Shown: one piece after another, positions 25,982 to 34,490 of the stretch
How the letters are laid out: every line of letters begins with the position of its first letter
Numbering within the stretch: the first letter of the stretch is position 1
NCBI RefSeq assembly: GCF_019645835.1
Contig: NZ_CP080998.1
Coordinates: 4,712,001-4,776,000 of the forward strand
Direction: 5' to 3'
Length of the DNA: 64,000 bases
DNA from: Mycolicibacterium holsaticum DSM 44478 = JCM 12374
Lineage (GTDB): Bacteria > Actinomycetota > Actinomycetes > Mycobacteriales > Mycobacteriaceae
Position numbers and translations under genes: made by a program
The notes under the pieces: model-generated
What the model saw: only the letters and a program-made list of their open reading frames with translations
Told to the model about the DNA's origin: nothing
Database searches by the model: none

Positions 25982-27196
25982 GTGAGCCTTGAGCTTTTTC
26001 TGCTGATCATCGTCGTGATCACGGCACTGGCTTTCGACTTCACCAACGGCTTTCATGACACCGGCAACGCCATGGCGACCTCGATCGCCAGCGGCGCGCT
26101 CAAGCCGAAGGTCGCCGTCGCCATGTCGGCGGTACTCAACCTGGTCGGGGCGTTTCTATCGACCGCGGTGGCCGCGGCGATCGCCAAGGGGCTCATCGAT
26201 CCGGGCCTGGTGAGCCTGGAGCTGGTGTTCGCCGGCCTGGTCGGCGGCATCGTGTGGAACCTGCTGACCTGGCTGTTCGGTCTGCCGTCGAGCTCCTCGC
26301 ACGCGCTGATCGGCGGCATGGTCGGCGCGATGCTGGCCGCGGTCGGCGGGCACGGCGTGATCTGGCAGGGCGTGGTGTCCAAGGTGCTGGTGCCCGCGGT
26401 GCTGGCCCCGGTGATCGCGACCGTCGTCGCCGGGGTGGGCACCTGGCTGGTGTACCGCATCGTGCGCGGCGTTCCGGAAAAGCGCACCGAACGCGGGTTC
26501 CGCTACGGGCAGGTCGGCTCCGCGGCGCTGGTGTCGCTGGCGCACGGCACCAACGACGCGCAGAAGACGATGGGCGTCATCTTCCTGGCGCTGATCGCCT
26601 ACGGCTCGGTGAACGAATCCGATCCGATGCCACCGTTCTGGGTAATCCTGTCGTGCGCGGTGGCGATCGCGCTGGGCACCTACCTGGGCGGCTGGCGCAT
26701 CATCCGCACGCTGGGCAAGGGCCTCGTCGAGATCAAGCCGCCGCAGGGTATGGCGGCCGAATCCTCTTCGGCGGCAATCATTCTGCTGTCCAGCCATTTC
26801 GGCTACTCGCTGTCGACCACACATGTGGCCACCGGGTCGATCCTCGGCAGCGGGGTGGGCAGGCGCGGCGCGGAGGTGCGCTGGGGGGTGGCAGGCCGGA
26901 TGGCCTCGGCGTGGTTGATCACGGTGCCCGCCGCCGGGTTCGTCGGGGCCGTCACGTACTGGCTGGTGGACGCCATCGGCGGCTACTTCGGCGCCGGGGT
27001 CGGGTTCGGAGTGCTGGTGGCGGTGGCCGTGGCGATCTGGCTGCAGTCGCGCAAGGCGCCGATCGACCACCAGAACGTCAACAACGACTGGGAAGGCACG
27101 CTGACCGCGGGTACGGCCGCCCAGACCGCGGTGCCGCCGGTCCCGCCCGTACCGGTTTTACCGCCGCAGCCGGTCAAGACACCCGAGCCCGTATGA
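25982..27196 (+). CDS. pitA: Low-affinity inorganic phosphate permease PitA
   Basis: A 404-residue PiT-family transporter. Two PiT signature repeats are visible: FDFTNGFHDTGNAMATSIASGAL near residues 19-41 and ALVSLAHGTNDAQKTMGVI near 180-198; GLPSSSSHALIGG and YSLSTTHVATGSILGSG are the matching half-repeats. Roughly ten membrane segments are predicted by hydrophobicity, and the tail is proline-rich. GTG 25982 has GGAGAA 10 bases upstream. Rv0545c is the counterpart. Two small genes downstream are likely in the same operon. Confidence 0.95.
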   Translation: MSLELFLLIIVVITALAFDFTNGFHDTGNAMATSIASGALKPKVAVAMSAVLNLVGAFLSTAVAAAIAKGLIDPGLVSLELVFAGLVGGIVWNLLTWLFGLPSSSSHALIGGMVGAMLAAVGGHGVIWQGVVSKVLVPAVLAPVIATVVAGVGTWLVYRIVRGVPEKRTERGFRYGQVGSAALVSLAHGTNDAQKTMGVIFLALIAYGSVNESDPMPPFWVILSCAVAIALGTYLGGWRIIRTLGKGLVEIKPPQGMAAESSSAAIILLSSHFGYSLSTTHVATGSILGSGVGRRGAEVRWGVAGRMASAWLITVPAAGFVGAVTYWLVDAIGGYFGAGVGFGVLVAVAVAIWLQSRKAPIDHQNVNNDWEGTLTAGTAAQTAVPPVPPVPVLPPQPVKTPEPV

Positions 27197-27218
27197 CATC
27201 GAGAACCGGAGACCGACC

Positions 27219-27503
27219 GTGACCGAGTGGTTCAACTACACCGCGGCGCTGAAGATCCTGGCCGTCGGTCTGGTGCTCGGGGCCGGGCTTCCCACGCTGT
27301 TCGCGATCGGGGTGCGGCTCAGCGCCGAGGGCGCAGGTGTCACCGAGCACAGTGCGGCGCAACGGCATCCGATGGTGGCGGCGTTGAGTTGGGTGATTTT
27401 CGCGCTGGTCGTGGTGGGGGTGCTGATCGGCGTGCTGTTCATCGCGCGGGACTTCATCGGCCACCAGACCGGGCTGTACCTGCTTGGCGCGCAACCCCGC
27501 TAG
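27219..27503 (+). CDS. Small membrane protein (Rv0544c-like)
   Basis: A 94-residue protein with two transmembrane helices (about residues 10-31 and 52-75) separated by a polar loop (SAEGAGVTEHSAAQRHP). GTG 27219 starts it 22 bases after pitA. The positional counterpart Rv0544c is also a small membrane protein beside pitA, so an accessory role to the phosphate transporter is possible but unproven. Confidence 0.85.
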   Translation: MTEWFNYTAALKILAVGLVLGAGLPTLFAIGVRLSAEGAGVTEHSAAQRHPMVAALSWVIFALVVVGVLIGVLFIARDFIGHQTGLYLLGAQPR

Positions 27504-27517
27504 CATCGTGAGCAACT

Positions 27518-27820
27518 GTGACGAAGTTTCTGGCCAAGATCGTGGCATGGATCACCGATGGCTATCCCGAGGGTGTGCCCGGCCCTGACCGGGTGCCGTT
27601 GTTGGCGCTGCTCAGGCGGCGGTTGACCGACGACGAGGTCAAGGCCGTCGCGCGGGAGTTGATGGCCCGCGGCGAGTTCGACCACGCCGACATCGGTGTG
27701 CTGATCACCCAGATCACCGACGGGTTGCCGTCGGTCGACGACGTCGAACGGGTGCGCAGCCGGTTGGCCGCCAAGGGGTGGCCGCTCGACGACCCCCGCG
27801 ACCCCGAGGAGACCGCATAG
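27518..27820 (+). CDS. DUF3349 protein (Rv0543c-like)
   Basis: A 100-residue helical protein starting TKFLAKIVAWITDGYPEGVPGPDRVPLLALLRRRLTDDEV, the typical DUF3349 sequence found only in actinobacteria. A structure of the M. tuberculosis homologue shows a small helical fold; function is unknown. It lies 14 bases after the membrane protein gene, and its end overlaps the proposed menE start by 43 bases, so menE is probably cotranscribed. Confidence 0.9.
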   Translation: MTKFLAKIVAWITDGYPEGVPGPDRVPLLALLRRRLTDDEVKAVARELMARGEFDHADIGVLITQITDGLPSVDDVERVRSRLAAKGWPLDDPRDPEETA

Positions 27821-28959
27821 CCGTCCTGCGCCCCGTGGCCGTCGCGTCCGGCGCGGCGGCGCTGTCGATGCTGCCCGTCGTGGCGGACGCACTCGCCGGG
27901 CGGGTGTCGGTGCTGCCGGTCCCTGCCGGCGATCCGCGCGCAACCTCAATGCTGACAACCTCATTGCGCGCCGACTCCGAGATCGACGACGACGTCGCCG
28001 TGGTGGTGTCCACATCGGGCACCACCGGTGTGCCCAAGGGCGCCATGCTGACAGCCGCCGCGTTGACGGCCAGCGCCGACGCCACGTACGCGAGGCTGGG
28101 CGGTGCCGGTCGGTGGCTGCTGGCGCTGCCCGCCCACCACGTCGCGGGACTGCAGGTGTTGGTGCGCAGCGTCGTCGCGGGCACGACGCCGGTGGCGATC
28201 GCGCCGGGATTCGAAGTGGCCGAACTGATTTCGGCGGTGGGGTCGCTGGGTTCGGGGCGGCGCTACGCCTCGCTGGTGGCGGCGCAACTCGACAAGGCGC
28301 TGCGCGATCCGGCGGCGACGTCCGCGTTGGCGTCGCTGGATGCCGTGCTGATCGGCGGCGGCCCGCTGCCTGCCGGGCTGGCGCAGCGCGCCGCCGACGC
28401 AGGTGTCGCGGTGGTGCGCACCTACGGGATGAGCGAAACCGCGGGCGGGTGCGTGTACGACGGCGTCGCGCTGGACGGGGTGCGGGTGCGCATCGAGAAC
28501 ACCAGGGTGGTGTTGGGCGGCGCGACGATCTCCAAGGGCTACCGCAACCCTGTGCATCCCGACCCGTTCGACGAGCCGGGCTGGTTTCGCACCGACGACC
28601 TTGGCGCGGTGGACGATTCGGGGCGATTGCGGATTCTCGGCCGGGTGGACGAGGCGATCAGCACCGGCGGGTTGACCGTGCTGCCGCAGCTGGTGGAGGC
28701 GGCGCTGGCGACGCATCCCGCCGTCGCCGACTGCGCCGTGTTCGGGGTGCCCGACGAACGGCTCGGCCAGCGGGTCGCGGCGGCCGTCGTCGTCGCAGCG
28801 GGTGCGGCCGCACCCACGGTGGCCGCGCTGCGCGAGCACGTCGCGCAGACTTTGGCCGTCACCGCCGCCCCACGGGAGGTGCACGCGGTGGCGTCGCTGC
28901 CGCGCCGCGGCATCGGCAAGCTGGACCGCCGCGCGCTGGTGGCCCGGTTCAGCGGCTGA
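27778..28959 (+). CDS. menE: o-Succinylbenzoate-CoA ligase MenE
   Basis: ANL-superfamily ligase that activates o-succinylbenzoate for MenB. The 393-residue product keeps the phosphate loop STSGTTGVPKG, YGMSETAGG, GWFRTDDLG, the hinge GRVDEAISTGGLTVLP and C-terminal RGIGKLDRRALVARF. Like other mycobacterial MenE proteins it lacks roughly 100 N-terminal residues of a full ANL enzyme. The start is uncertain: GTG 27778 has no ribosome site and overlaps DUF3349, while a strong GAGGAG at 27807-27812 precedes an ATA codon (27818) where homologues begin; GTG 27835 is another choice. Confidence 0.92.
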   Translation: MAARRPPRPRGDRIAVLRPVAVASGAAALSMLPVVADALAGRVSVLPVPAGDPRATSMLTTSLRADSEIDDDVAVVVSTSGTTGVPKGAMLTAAALTASADATYARLGGAGRWLLALPAHHVAGLQVLVRSVVAGTTPVAIAPGFEVAELISAVGSLGSGRRYASLVAAQLDKALRDPAATSALASLDAVLIGGGPLPAGLAQRAADAGVAVVRTYGMSETAGGCVYDGVALDGVRVRIENTRVVLGGATISKGYRNPVHPDPFDEPGWFRTDDLGAVDDSGRLRILGRVDEAISTGGLTVLPQLVEAALATHPAVADCAVFGVPDERLGQRVAAAVVVAAGAAAPTVAALREHVAQTLAVTAAPREVHAVASLPRRGIGKLDRRALVARFSG

Positions 28960-29009
28960 CGCCAGCTACCCGGGCGCGCAACACCGGTTAGGCCGGCGCG
29001 GGGCATGAT

Positions 29010-29630
29010 ATGACGATGCGTCGCGAAGTCGAGAACGTCGAGCAACTGCGGGCGATCGTCGGGGAGCCCGACCAGTACGTCGCCAACAAGGTCAAGGACC
29101 AGCTGTCGGCGGTGCAACGGCAATGGCTGGAGAACTCGCCGCTGTGCTTTCTGGCGACCACCGACGCGCAGGGCCGCGTCGACGTGTCCCCGAAGGGCGA
29201 CCCGGCCGGCTTCGTGCACATCATCGACGACACCACGATCGCGATTCCCGACCGGCGCGGTAACAAACGCGTCGACGGCTACCTCAACCTGCTGCAGAAC
29301 CCGCAGGTCGGCACGGTGTTCGTGATACCGGGGCGCGGCGACACGCTGCGCATCAACGGCACCGCCCGCATCCTCGCCGACGCCGACTACTTCGACGCGC
29401 TGGTCGTGGCGGGGGTACGCCCGACGCTGGCGCTGGAGATCGCCGTCGAAGAGGTGTTCTTCCACTGCGCCAGGGCTTTTCTGCGGGCCGATGTGTGGGA
29501 CCCGTCGACCTGGGCGCCCGATGCGCTGCCCAGCACCGCGCGGATCGCCAAGGCCATCCGGCACGACTGGAGCCAGGAACAACTCGACGAGTACTACAGC
29601 GAGGAGAACTTCCGGAAGGCGCTGTACTAG
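29010..29630 (+). CDS. PPOX-class (pyridoxamine phosphate oxidase-like) flavin-binding protein
   Basis: A 206-residue split-barrel protein of the PPOX/DR_2398-like group. The signature ENSPLCFLATTDAQGRVDVSPKGDPAGFVHIID near residues 40-72 and RRGNKRVDGYLNLLQNPQVGTVFVIPGRGDTLRINGTA are FMN/F420-binding regions. It likely performs a redox reaction; substrate unknown. ATG 29010 or 29016 may start it. It follows menE by 50 bases on the same strand and is the last gene before a 183-base gap. Confidence 0.87.
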   Translation: MTMRREVENVEQLRAIVGEPDQYVANKVKDQLSAVQRQWLENSPLCFLATTDAQGRVDVSPKGDPAGFVHIIDDTTIAIPDRRGNKRVDGYLNLLQNPQVGTVFVIPGRGDTLRINGTARILADADYFDALVVAGVRPTLALEIAVEEVFFHCARAFLRADVWDPSTWAPDALPSTARIAKAIRHDWSQEQLDEYYSEENFRKALY

Positions 29631-29813
29631 GCGCTTATTTGACCAGCACCGCGCGATCCGGATTCGGCGAAGCACGCAGCACCGCCGGCCACCGTGATGA
29701 CGGACGCGTCGACGCCGGTACGTTCGGCCAGCGCCGTCGCGGCGAACAGCGGCTGGTCGTGAGCACTCACGGAGGCGCATTCCAATTCGGCTCTGCTGAA
29801 TAGGGTGGGGCGC

Positions 29814-31166
29814 ATGTATGGGGTGCGCCGCGAAGTGGTGGCCGTCGCCGTCGGGGCGGTGCTGGTGGCGGCGGCGTTCGTGCTGCCGCGCCTGGACATC
29901 GGGGTCACACCGCTGATCAACGCCTCACCGGAGCGGTTCGAAGCGTTCGCGGGCGCGGCGCCGATCTTCGGGTGGTTCCAGGCCCACGTCGGCTGGGGCA
30001 CCATCCCCGCGATCGTGATCGGTGCCGCGGCGGTGCTGTGGGGGCAGCGGATCGCCGGCCGGTTACGGTGGCGGGCGCTGGTGTGGCTGACCTGGGCGAC
30101 GGCCTGCGCATGGGCGTTCTCGCTGGCGATGATCGACGGCTGGCAGCGCGGATTCGCAGGCCGGCTCACCGCCCGTCACGAGTACCTGCGTCAGGTGCCG
30201 ACCGTCACCGACATCCCTGAAGCGGTGCGCACCTTCTCCAGCAGGATCCTTGACTATCAACCGGATTCGTGGATCACCCACGTGTCGGGCCATCCGCCGG
30301 GGGCGCTGCTGACGTTCGTGTGGCTGGATCGTATCGGCCTTGGCGGCGGCGGGTGGGCGGCGCTGCTGTGCCTTCTGGTGGGTTCCAGCGCCGCGGCGGC
30401 GATCCTGGTTGCGGTGCGCGCGTTGGCCGACGAGAACACAGCGCGGTTGGCGGCACCGTTCGTCGCGGTGGCCCCGACCGCGATCTGGATCGCGGTGTCG
30501 GCCGACGGGTATTTCGCGGGCGTGGCGGCGTGGGGTATCGCGTTGTTGGCGTTGGCCGTTCGATCTGCGGTGCGCTGGCCGGCGTTGGCCGCAGCAGGGG
30601 CCGGGCTGCTGTTGGGCTGGGGCGTCTTCCTCAACTACGGCCTGGTGTTGATGGCGCTGCCCGCGGTGGCGGTGTTGGTGTGCGCGTCGTCGTGGCGGGC
30701 GGCGCTGCGGGCGGTGGTGCCTGCGGTTGTGGTCGCCTGCGCGGTGGCCGTGGTGTTTCTGGTCGCGGGGTTCTGGTGGTTCGACGGCTACCTTCTTGTG
30801 CAGGAACGCTATTGGCAGGGCATCGCGAACGACCGGCCGTTCGCGTACTGGGGGTGGGCGAACCTGGCGTCGGTGGTCTGCGCGATCGGGCTGGGCAGCG
30901 TCGCCGGTGCCGGACGGGTCTTCGACATCGGCGCGATCAAGCGGCGCTGCGGCCTGCACATGGTGGTGATCGGTGTCTTGCTGGCGATCGCGTTCGCCGA
31001 CCTGTCGATGTTGAGTAAGGCTGAGACGGAACGGATCTGGTTGCCGTTCACGGTGTGGCTGCCCGCGGCGGCGGCGCTCCTACCGCAGCGATCGCAGCGC
31101 TGGTGGCTGGCGCTCAACGTCGTCGGCGCGCTGGCGCTGAACCACCTCATCCTGACGAACTGGTGA
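29814..31166 (+). CDS. Integral membrane protein, possible GT-C glycosyltransferase (Rv0541c-like)
   Basis: A 450-residue protein with about ten to twelve membrane helices. The first large outer loop carries acidic/basic and aromatic residues (RHEYLRQVPTVTDIPEAVRTF ... YQPDSWITHVSGHPPG), and later SADGYFAGVA and LSKAETERIW, a pattern compatible with polyprenyl-phosphate-sugar-dependent GT-C enzymes. This is inference from topology and neighbours: a DPM-like GT2 and a CofC/DUF2064-like transferase gene lie convergent next door. ATG 29814 gives the family length; GTG 29805 is an alternative. The 183 bases before it hold no convincing gene. Confidence 0.78.
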   Translation: MYGVRREVVAVAVGAVLVAAAFVLPRLDIGVTPLINASPERFEAFAGAAPIFGWFQAHVGWGTIPAIVIGAAAVLWGQRIAGRLRWRALVWLTWATACAWAFSLAMIDGWQRGFAGRLTARHEYLRQVPTVTDIPEAVRTFSSRILDYQPDSWITHVSGHPPGALLTFVWLDRIGLGGGGWAALLCLLVGSSAAAAILVAVRALADENTARLAAPFVAVAPTAIWIAVSADGYFAGVAAWGIALLALAVRSAVRWPALAAAGAGLLLGWGVFLNYGLVLMALPAVAVLVCASSWRAALRAVVPAVVVACAVAVVFLVAGFWWFDGYLLVQERYWQGIANDRPFAYWGWANLASVVCAIGLGSVAGAGRVFDIGAIKRRCGLHMVVIGVLLAIAFADLSMLSKAETERIWLPFTVWLPAAAALLPQRSQRWWLALNVVGALALNHLILTNW

Positions 31167-31171
31167 TCAGC

Positions 31172-31858
31172 TCAGACCTGCACCGCCTGGATCGCCTGGA
31201 CGAACCGGCTGCGCGCGGGGCAGGCCCGGCCGACGGCGTCAAGGTCGTCGACGGTGTCGAAGTCGGCGAGTTCGGCCACCAGCTGAACGTCGATTCCCTT
31301 GGCGTACAACGCGGCCAACGTCAACGCGCCGGTGTCCGCTCGCGACATCGGCACCCCGCGCAGGCAGTCGGCCATCGCGGCGTCGGCCACGCCGAGGACC
31401 CACCACCCGCCGTCCTCGGCGACGCCGACGACGGCCTGGGCGCCGAGCAGTTCCTGCGCGCAATCGGTGAGCACCTCGTCGGACACCTGCGGGGTGTCCA
31501 TCCCGATCTGCAGCACCGTGCGGTGGCCTGCGGCGTCGGCGGCGTCCTGGTGCGCGTTGGCGAGCCGCTCGGCGAAGTCCGCGCCATGCTGGGGTACGAC
31601 GATGAATTCGCCGAGCCGGTCCCGGATTTCGTCGATGCGTAGGGCGTCGTCGAGGTTGCCCACCGTCGCCACCACCCGCTCCTGCAGGGGCGCGGCGATC
31701 ATCGCGTCGAGCGTGTCGAGAAGCGCGGCGGCGGCGATGTCGGCGGCGGCGCGCGCACCGATCGCGGCGGCCAGCCGGGTCTTGGCCAGCCCGGGCACCG
31801 GCGCCTTGGCGACCACCAACCCGACCACCGGTAGCACCGTCACGAGATCACCCGCCAA
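31172..31858 (-). CDS. DUF2064 / TIGR04282-type transferase (Rv0540-like)
   Basis: A 228-residue GT-A-like nucleotidyl/glycosyl transferase. It starts GLVVAKAPVPGLAKTRLAAAIG after a short leader, the TIGR04282 phosphate-loop signature, and has IGMDTPQVSDEVL and VGVAEDGGWWVLGV, conserved in this family. The reaction is unknown. Its first 19 bases overlap the end of the upstream GT2 gene, so the two are translationally coupled. Its stop is 5 bases past the convergent membrane protein stop. Rv0539-Rv0540 have the same arrangement. Confidence 0.85.
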   Translation of the reverse strand: MAGDLVTVLPVVGLVVAKAPVPGLAKTRLAAAIGARAAADIAAAALLDTLDAMIAAPLQERVVATVGNLDDALRIDEIRDRLGEFIVVPQHGADFAERLANAHQDAADAAGHRTVLQIGMDTPQVSDEVLTDCAQELLGAQAVVGVAEDGGWWVLGVADAAMADCLRGVPMSRADTGALTLAALYAKGIDVQLVAELADFDTVDDLDAVGRACPARSRFVQAIQAVQV

Positions 31859-32472
31859 AAGTCAAGGGCCGCCACCACACTGCCGCGCAGTGATCCGCTG
31901 ACCTTCGATTGTCCGCCGGTCCGTGGACCGTAGGCGACGTCGCGCTCCACCACATGCCAGCCCGCGGCGGCCGCCCGGACCAGCAGTTCAAGCGGGTACC
32001 CCGATCGGCGGTCCGTCACACCCAGGCCCAACAAGTCCTCGCGCCGGGCGACCCGCATCGGGGCGATGTCGTGCACGGGCAGGCCGTGGCGGCGGCGCAG
32101 TCGCCAGCACACCGCGGCGGTGCCCAGCCGGGCGTGCCACGGCCAGCGCAGCCCGGCCAGCGCGCGTCGTCGCCCGATCGCCATGTCGGCCCGGTCCAGG
32201 TCCTCGACGAGGGCCGGGAGATCGGCGGGATCCAGCGACCCGTCGCCGTCGAGCACCGCGACGATCGGCGTCCTCGCCGCCACCACCCCGGCGTGCACGG
32301 CCGCCCCGTAGCCCGGCCGGGCCTCCACGACCACGTCGGCGCCGTGTCGCCGCGCCACCTGCGCGGTGTCGTCGGTGCAGTTGTTGTCGACGACCAACGC
32401 CCGATAGCCGGCCGGTATCGCCGCCAGCACACCGGGCAGCGACTCCGCCTCGTTGAGACACGGCAGCACCAC
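31840..32472 (-). CDS. GT2 glycosyltransferase, dolichyl-phosphate-sugar synthase-like (Rv0539-like)
   Basis: A 210-residue family 2 glycosyltransferase. VVLPCLNEAESLPGVLAAIP begins the GT-A fold; DGDGSLDP is the metal-binding DxD region; RRSGYPLELLVRAAAAGW resembles polyprenyl-phosphate mannose/glucose synthases. It probably loads a sugar on decaprenyl phosphate for extracellular transferases. GTG 32472 matches the family length; an ATG at 32526 would add 18 residues encoded by a hairpin repeat and is less likely. No clear ribosome site is seen at either start. Confidence 0.85.
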   Translation of the reverse strand: MVLPCLNEAESLPGVLAAIPAGYRALVVDNNCTDDTAQVARRHGADVVVEARPGYGAAVHAGVVAARTPIVAVLDGDGSLDPADLPALVEDLDRADMAIGRRRALAGLRWPWHARLGTAAVCWRLRRRHGLPVHDIAPMRVARREDLLGLGVTDRRSGYPLELLVRAAAAGWHVVERDVAYGPRTGGQSKVSGSLRGSVVAALDFWRVIS

Positions 32473-32490
32473 GGTGACCGGCGACGCCGA

Positions 32491-32543
32491 GTGATTTCGG
32501 CGCGGTAACGGACGCTGAGCGGGCATGAGCGCGCCGAAATCGC
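32491..32543. repeat. 53-base hairpin repeat, family A copy 3
   Basis: Arms at 32491-32506 and 32528-32543 with a 21-base loop. Arm 1 has two departures from copy 1 (one giving a T-G wobble, one a mismatch), while the loop keeps ACGGACGCT. It lies between the nitronate monooxygenase stop (3 bases away) and the GT2 start, so it sits at the 3' end of the upstream gene. Confidence 0.85.
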
Positions 32544-32545
32544 AG

Positions 32546-33664
32546 TCAGTCGGGCAGCGAGTTGCTCAGCCGTTCGGTGGCCGACAGGTAGTCCTCGATG
32601 AACTCGCGCACCACCTCGCGGGCCGGCTTGACCTTGTTCATCAGGCCCACCCCCTGGCCGACGAAGTAGGTCGCCAACGCCTGCGCGCCCGGATGCCCCT
32701 GGGACGCCAACACGTCGACACGGCGGATCACCGGCTCGGCCACCATCGACTGCAGCGGAAGCGGCAGCGGCCGCTGCCCGCCGTCGTTGGGCAGCCAGGC
32801 CTGTGTCCAATCCGAAACTAGTTGCCGTGCCGGCTTTCCCGTGCGACCGGCCGACCGGATGGTGTCGCGCGACGACGCCTGCAGAAACTTCTGCACCGTG
32901 TAGGGCGGGGTCTCGGCTTCCTCGGTGGTCAGCCACACCGAGCCCGTCCATGCGCCGTCGGCGCCCATCGCGACGCAACCGGCCATCTGCCTGCCGGTGA
33001 CGATGCCGCCCGCGGCCAGCACCGGCACGGCGCCTTCGATCGCCTCGATCACTTCGGGCACCAGCACCAGCGTGGTCACCTCACCGCAGTGCCCGCCGGC
33101 CTCGGTGCCCTGCGCGACGATCAGGTCGACGCCGGCCTGCACCTGCTTGACGGCGTGCTCCTTGGCGCCGACCAGCGCCGCGACCGGGATGCCGTTCTCC
33201 TTGCCCGCCTCGATCATGTAGTCCGGCGGAACACCCAACGCGTTGGCGATCAGCTTGATCGGATGGCTCATCGCGACCTGCAGCAGATCCTGGCCGGTGT
33301 TGCCCGACAGCAGCGACGACCCGGTGCGCGGTGACTCGTCGGGTTCGATGCCGTGCTTGGCGAGTAACTCGTCGATGTAGTTGCGGTACTCAGACGGGAT
33401 CCGGCTGGCCAGCGCGCTGTCGGAGAGCTTCTCGCCCTTGCCTTCGAATTTGGCGGGCACGATGAGGTCCAGCCCGTAGGGTTTGCCGTGCACGTGCTCG
33501 TCGATCCACAACAGTTCCTGGTCCAGCATCTCGGGGGTGTAGGCGGTCGCGCCGAGCACACCGAAGCCTCCGGCGTTGGTCACGGCGGCCACGACGTCGC
33601 GGCAATGGCTGAAGGCGAACAGCGGGAAGTCGATACCGAACTGTTCGCAGATCGCGGGTTTCAC
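32546..33664 (-). CDS. Nitronate monooxygenase-type flavoprotein
   Basis: A 372-residue TIM-barrel FMN enzyme of the 2-nitropropane dioxygenase family. It starts KPAICEQFGIDFPLFAFSHCRDVVAAVTNAGGFGVLGA; the FMN-binding region includes LIVAQGTEAGGHCGE and PVLAAGGIVTGRQMAGCVAMGADGAWTGS. It may detoxify nitronates or act as an enoyl reductase-like oxidoreductase. It stands 13 bases downstream of the alpha/beta hydrolase start region on the same strand and is followed directly by a hairpin repeat that may end its transcript. Confidence 0.88.
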   Translation of the reverse strand: MKPAICEQFGIDFPLFAFSHCRDVVAAVTNAGGFGVLGATAYTPEMLDQELLWIDEHVHGKPYGLDLIVPAKFEGKGEKLSDSALASRIPSEYRNYIDELLAKHGIEPDESPRTGSSLLSGNTGQDLLQVAMSHPIKLIANALGVPPDYMIEAGKENGIPVAALVGAKEHAVKQVQAGVDLIVAQGTEAGGHCGEVTTLVLVPEVIEAIEGAVPVLAAGGIVTGRQMAGCVAMGADGAWTGSVWLTTEEAETPPYTVQKFLQASSRDTIRSAGRTGKPARQLVSDWTQAWLPNDGGQRPLPLPLQSMVAEPVIRRVDVLASQGHPGAQALATYFVGQGVGLMNKVKPAREVVREFIEDYLSATERLSNSLPD

Positions 33665-33677
33665 ACGGCCAGTATCG

Positions 33678-34490
33678 CTAAGTCACCCCCGTCGACGACA
33701 GGAACCCGCCGATCGCGTCGAGCATCACCGCGCCGTCGAGCATCACCTGGTCGTTGTGGCCTGCGCCAGACAGCAGGACGTAGCGCTTGGGTTCGTTAGC
33801 CGCCTCGTAGAGGCGCCGGCTCAGCTGCTCGGGCACGATGTCGTCGCGGTCGCCGGCGATCACCAGCAGCGGAGCCCGCACGGACGCGATCCGCTCGATC
33901 GACGGGAACCGGTCCAGCAGCAGCCGTCGCACCGGCAGCCACGGATAGTGCGTGGCGGCGACGTCGGCCAGCGAGGTGAACGGCGAACGCAGGATCAGCG
34001 CCGCGGGCGGCTGGTGCACCGCGAGCCCGACCGCCACTGCCGCACCCAGCGATTCCCCGAAGTACACCAGCTGCTCGACGCCGGGCTGCGCGGCCAGCCA
34101 CTGCTGCGCGGCGCGCGCGTCGGCGGCCAGCCCGTCCTCGGTCGGACGGCCCGGGTTGCCGCCGTAACCGCGGTAGTCGAACAGCAACACCGAAAGGCCC
34201 ATCCGGTTCAGCGCGGCCAGCGGCCAGCGGCCCGACCGGTCACCGCCGTTGCCGTTGCACACCAGCACCGCGGGTGCGTCTCCGGACACCGGGAAATACC
34301 ACGCGCCCAACGAGATTCCGTCGTCGGTCTCGATGACCACGTCGCGCCCGCTGGGTAACACCGTGGCCGCCGACGGCACCGGACCTGCCGACGGGAAGTA
34401 GACCAACCGTCGCTGCTGCGACCAGATCAACCCCAAAAGCCCCGTCGCCACAAGCGTGACGATAACGACAACGACCGTCGCGCGGCGCAT
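33678..34490 (-). CDS. Membrane-anchored alpha/beta hydrolase (Bem46/YfhR type)
   Basis: A 270-residue protein with an N-terminal signal anchor (residues 3-25) and an extracytoplasmic alpha/beta hydrolase domain. LVYFPSAGPVP is typical for Bem46-like proteins; the nucleophile elbow FGESLGA (serine about residue 147), the acid in IAGDRDDIVP, and GAGHND near the end complete a triad. The ATG at 34490 shares one base with the stop of the epimerase gene, so the phosphorylase, epimerase and hydrolase genes form a coupled operon. The substrate is unknown. Confidence 0.87.
   Translation of the reverse strand: MRRATVVVVIVTLVATGLLGLIWSQQRRLVYFPSAGPVPSAATVLPSGRDVVIETDDGISLGAWYFPVSGDAPAVLVCNGNGGDRSGRWPLAALNRMGLSVLLFDYRGYGGNPGRPTEDGLAADARAAQQWLAAQPGVEQLVYFGESLGAAVAVGLAVHQPPAALILRSPFTSLADVAATHYPWLPVRRLLLDRFPSIERIASVRAPLLVIAGDRDDIVPEQLSRRLYEAANEPKRYVLLSGAGHNDQVMLDGAVMLDAIGGFLSSTGVT

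Noticed and set aside
29627..29770. A 47-codon minus-strand frame (starting SAHDQPLFAATALAERTGVD) in the gap after the PPOX gene
   Set aside because: It reads like a protein beginning but has no ribosome site, no recognisable family and an abrupt end; possibly a gene remnant, not supportable as a gene.
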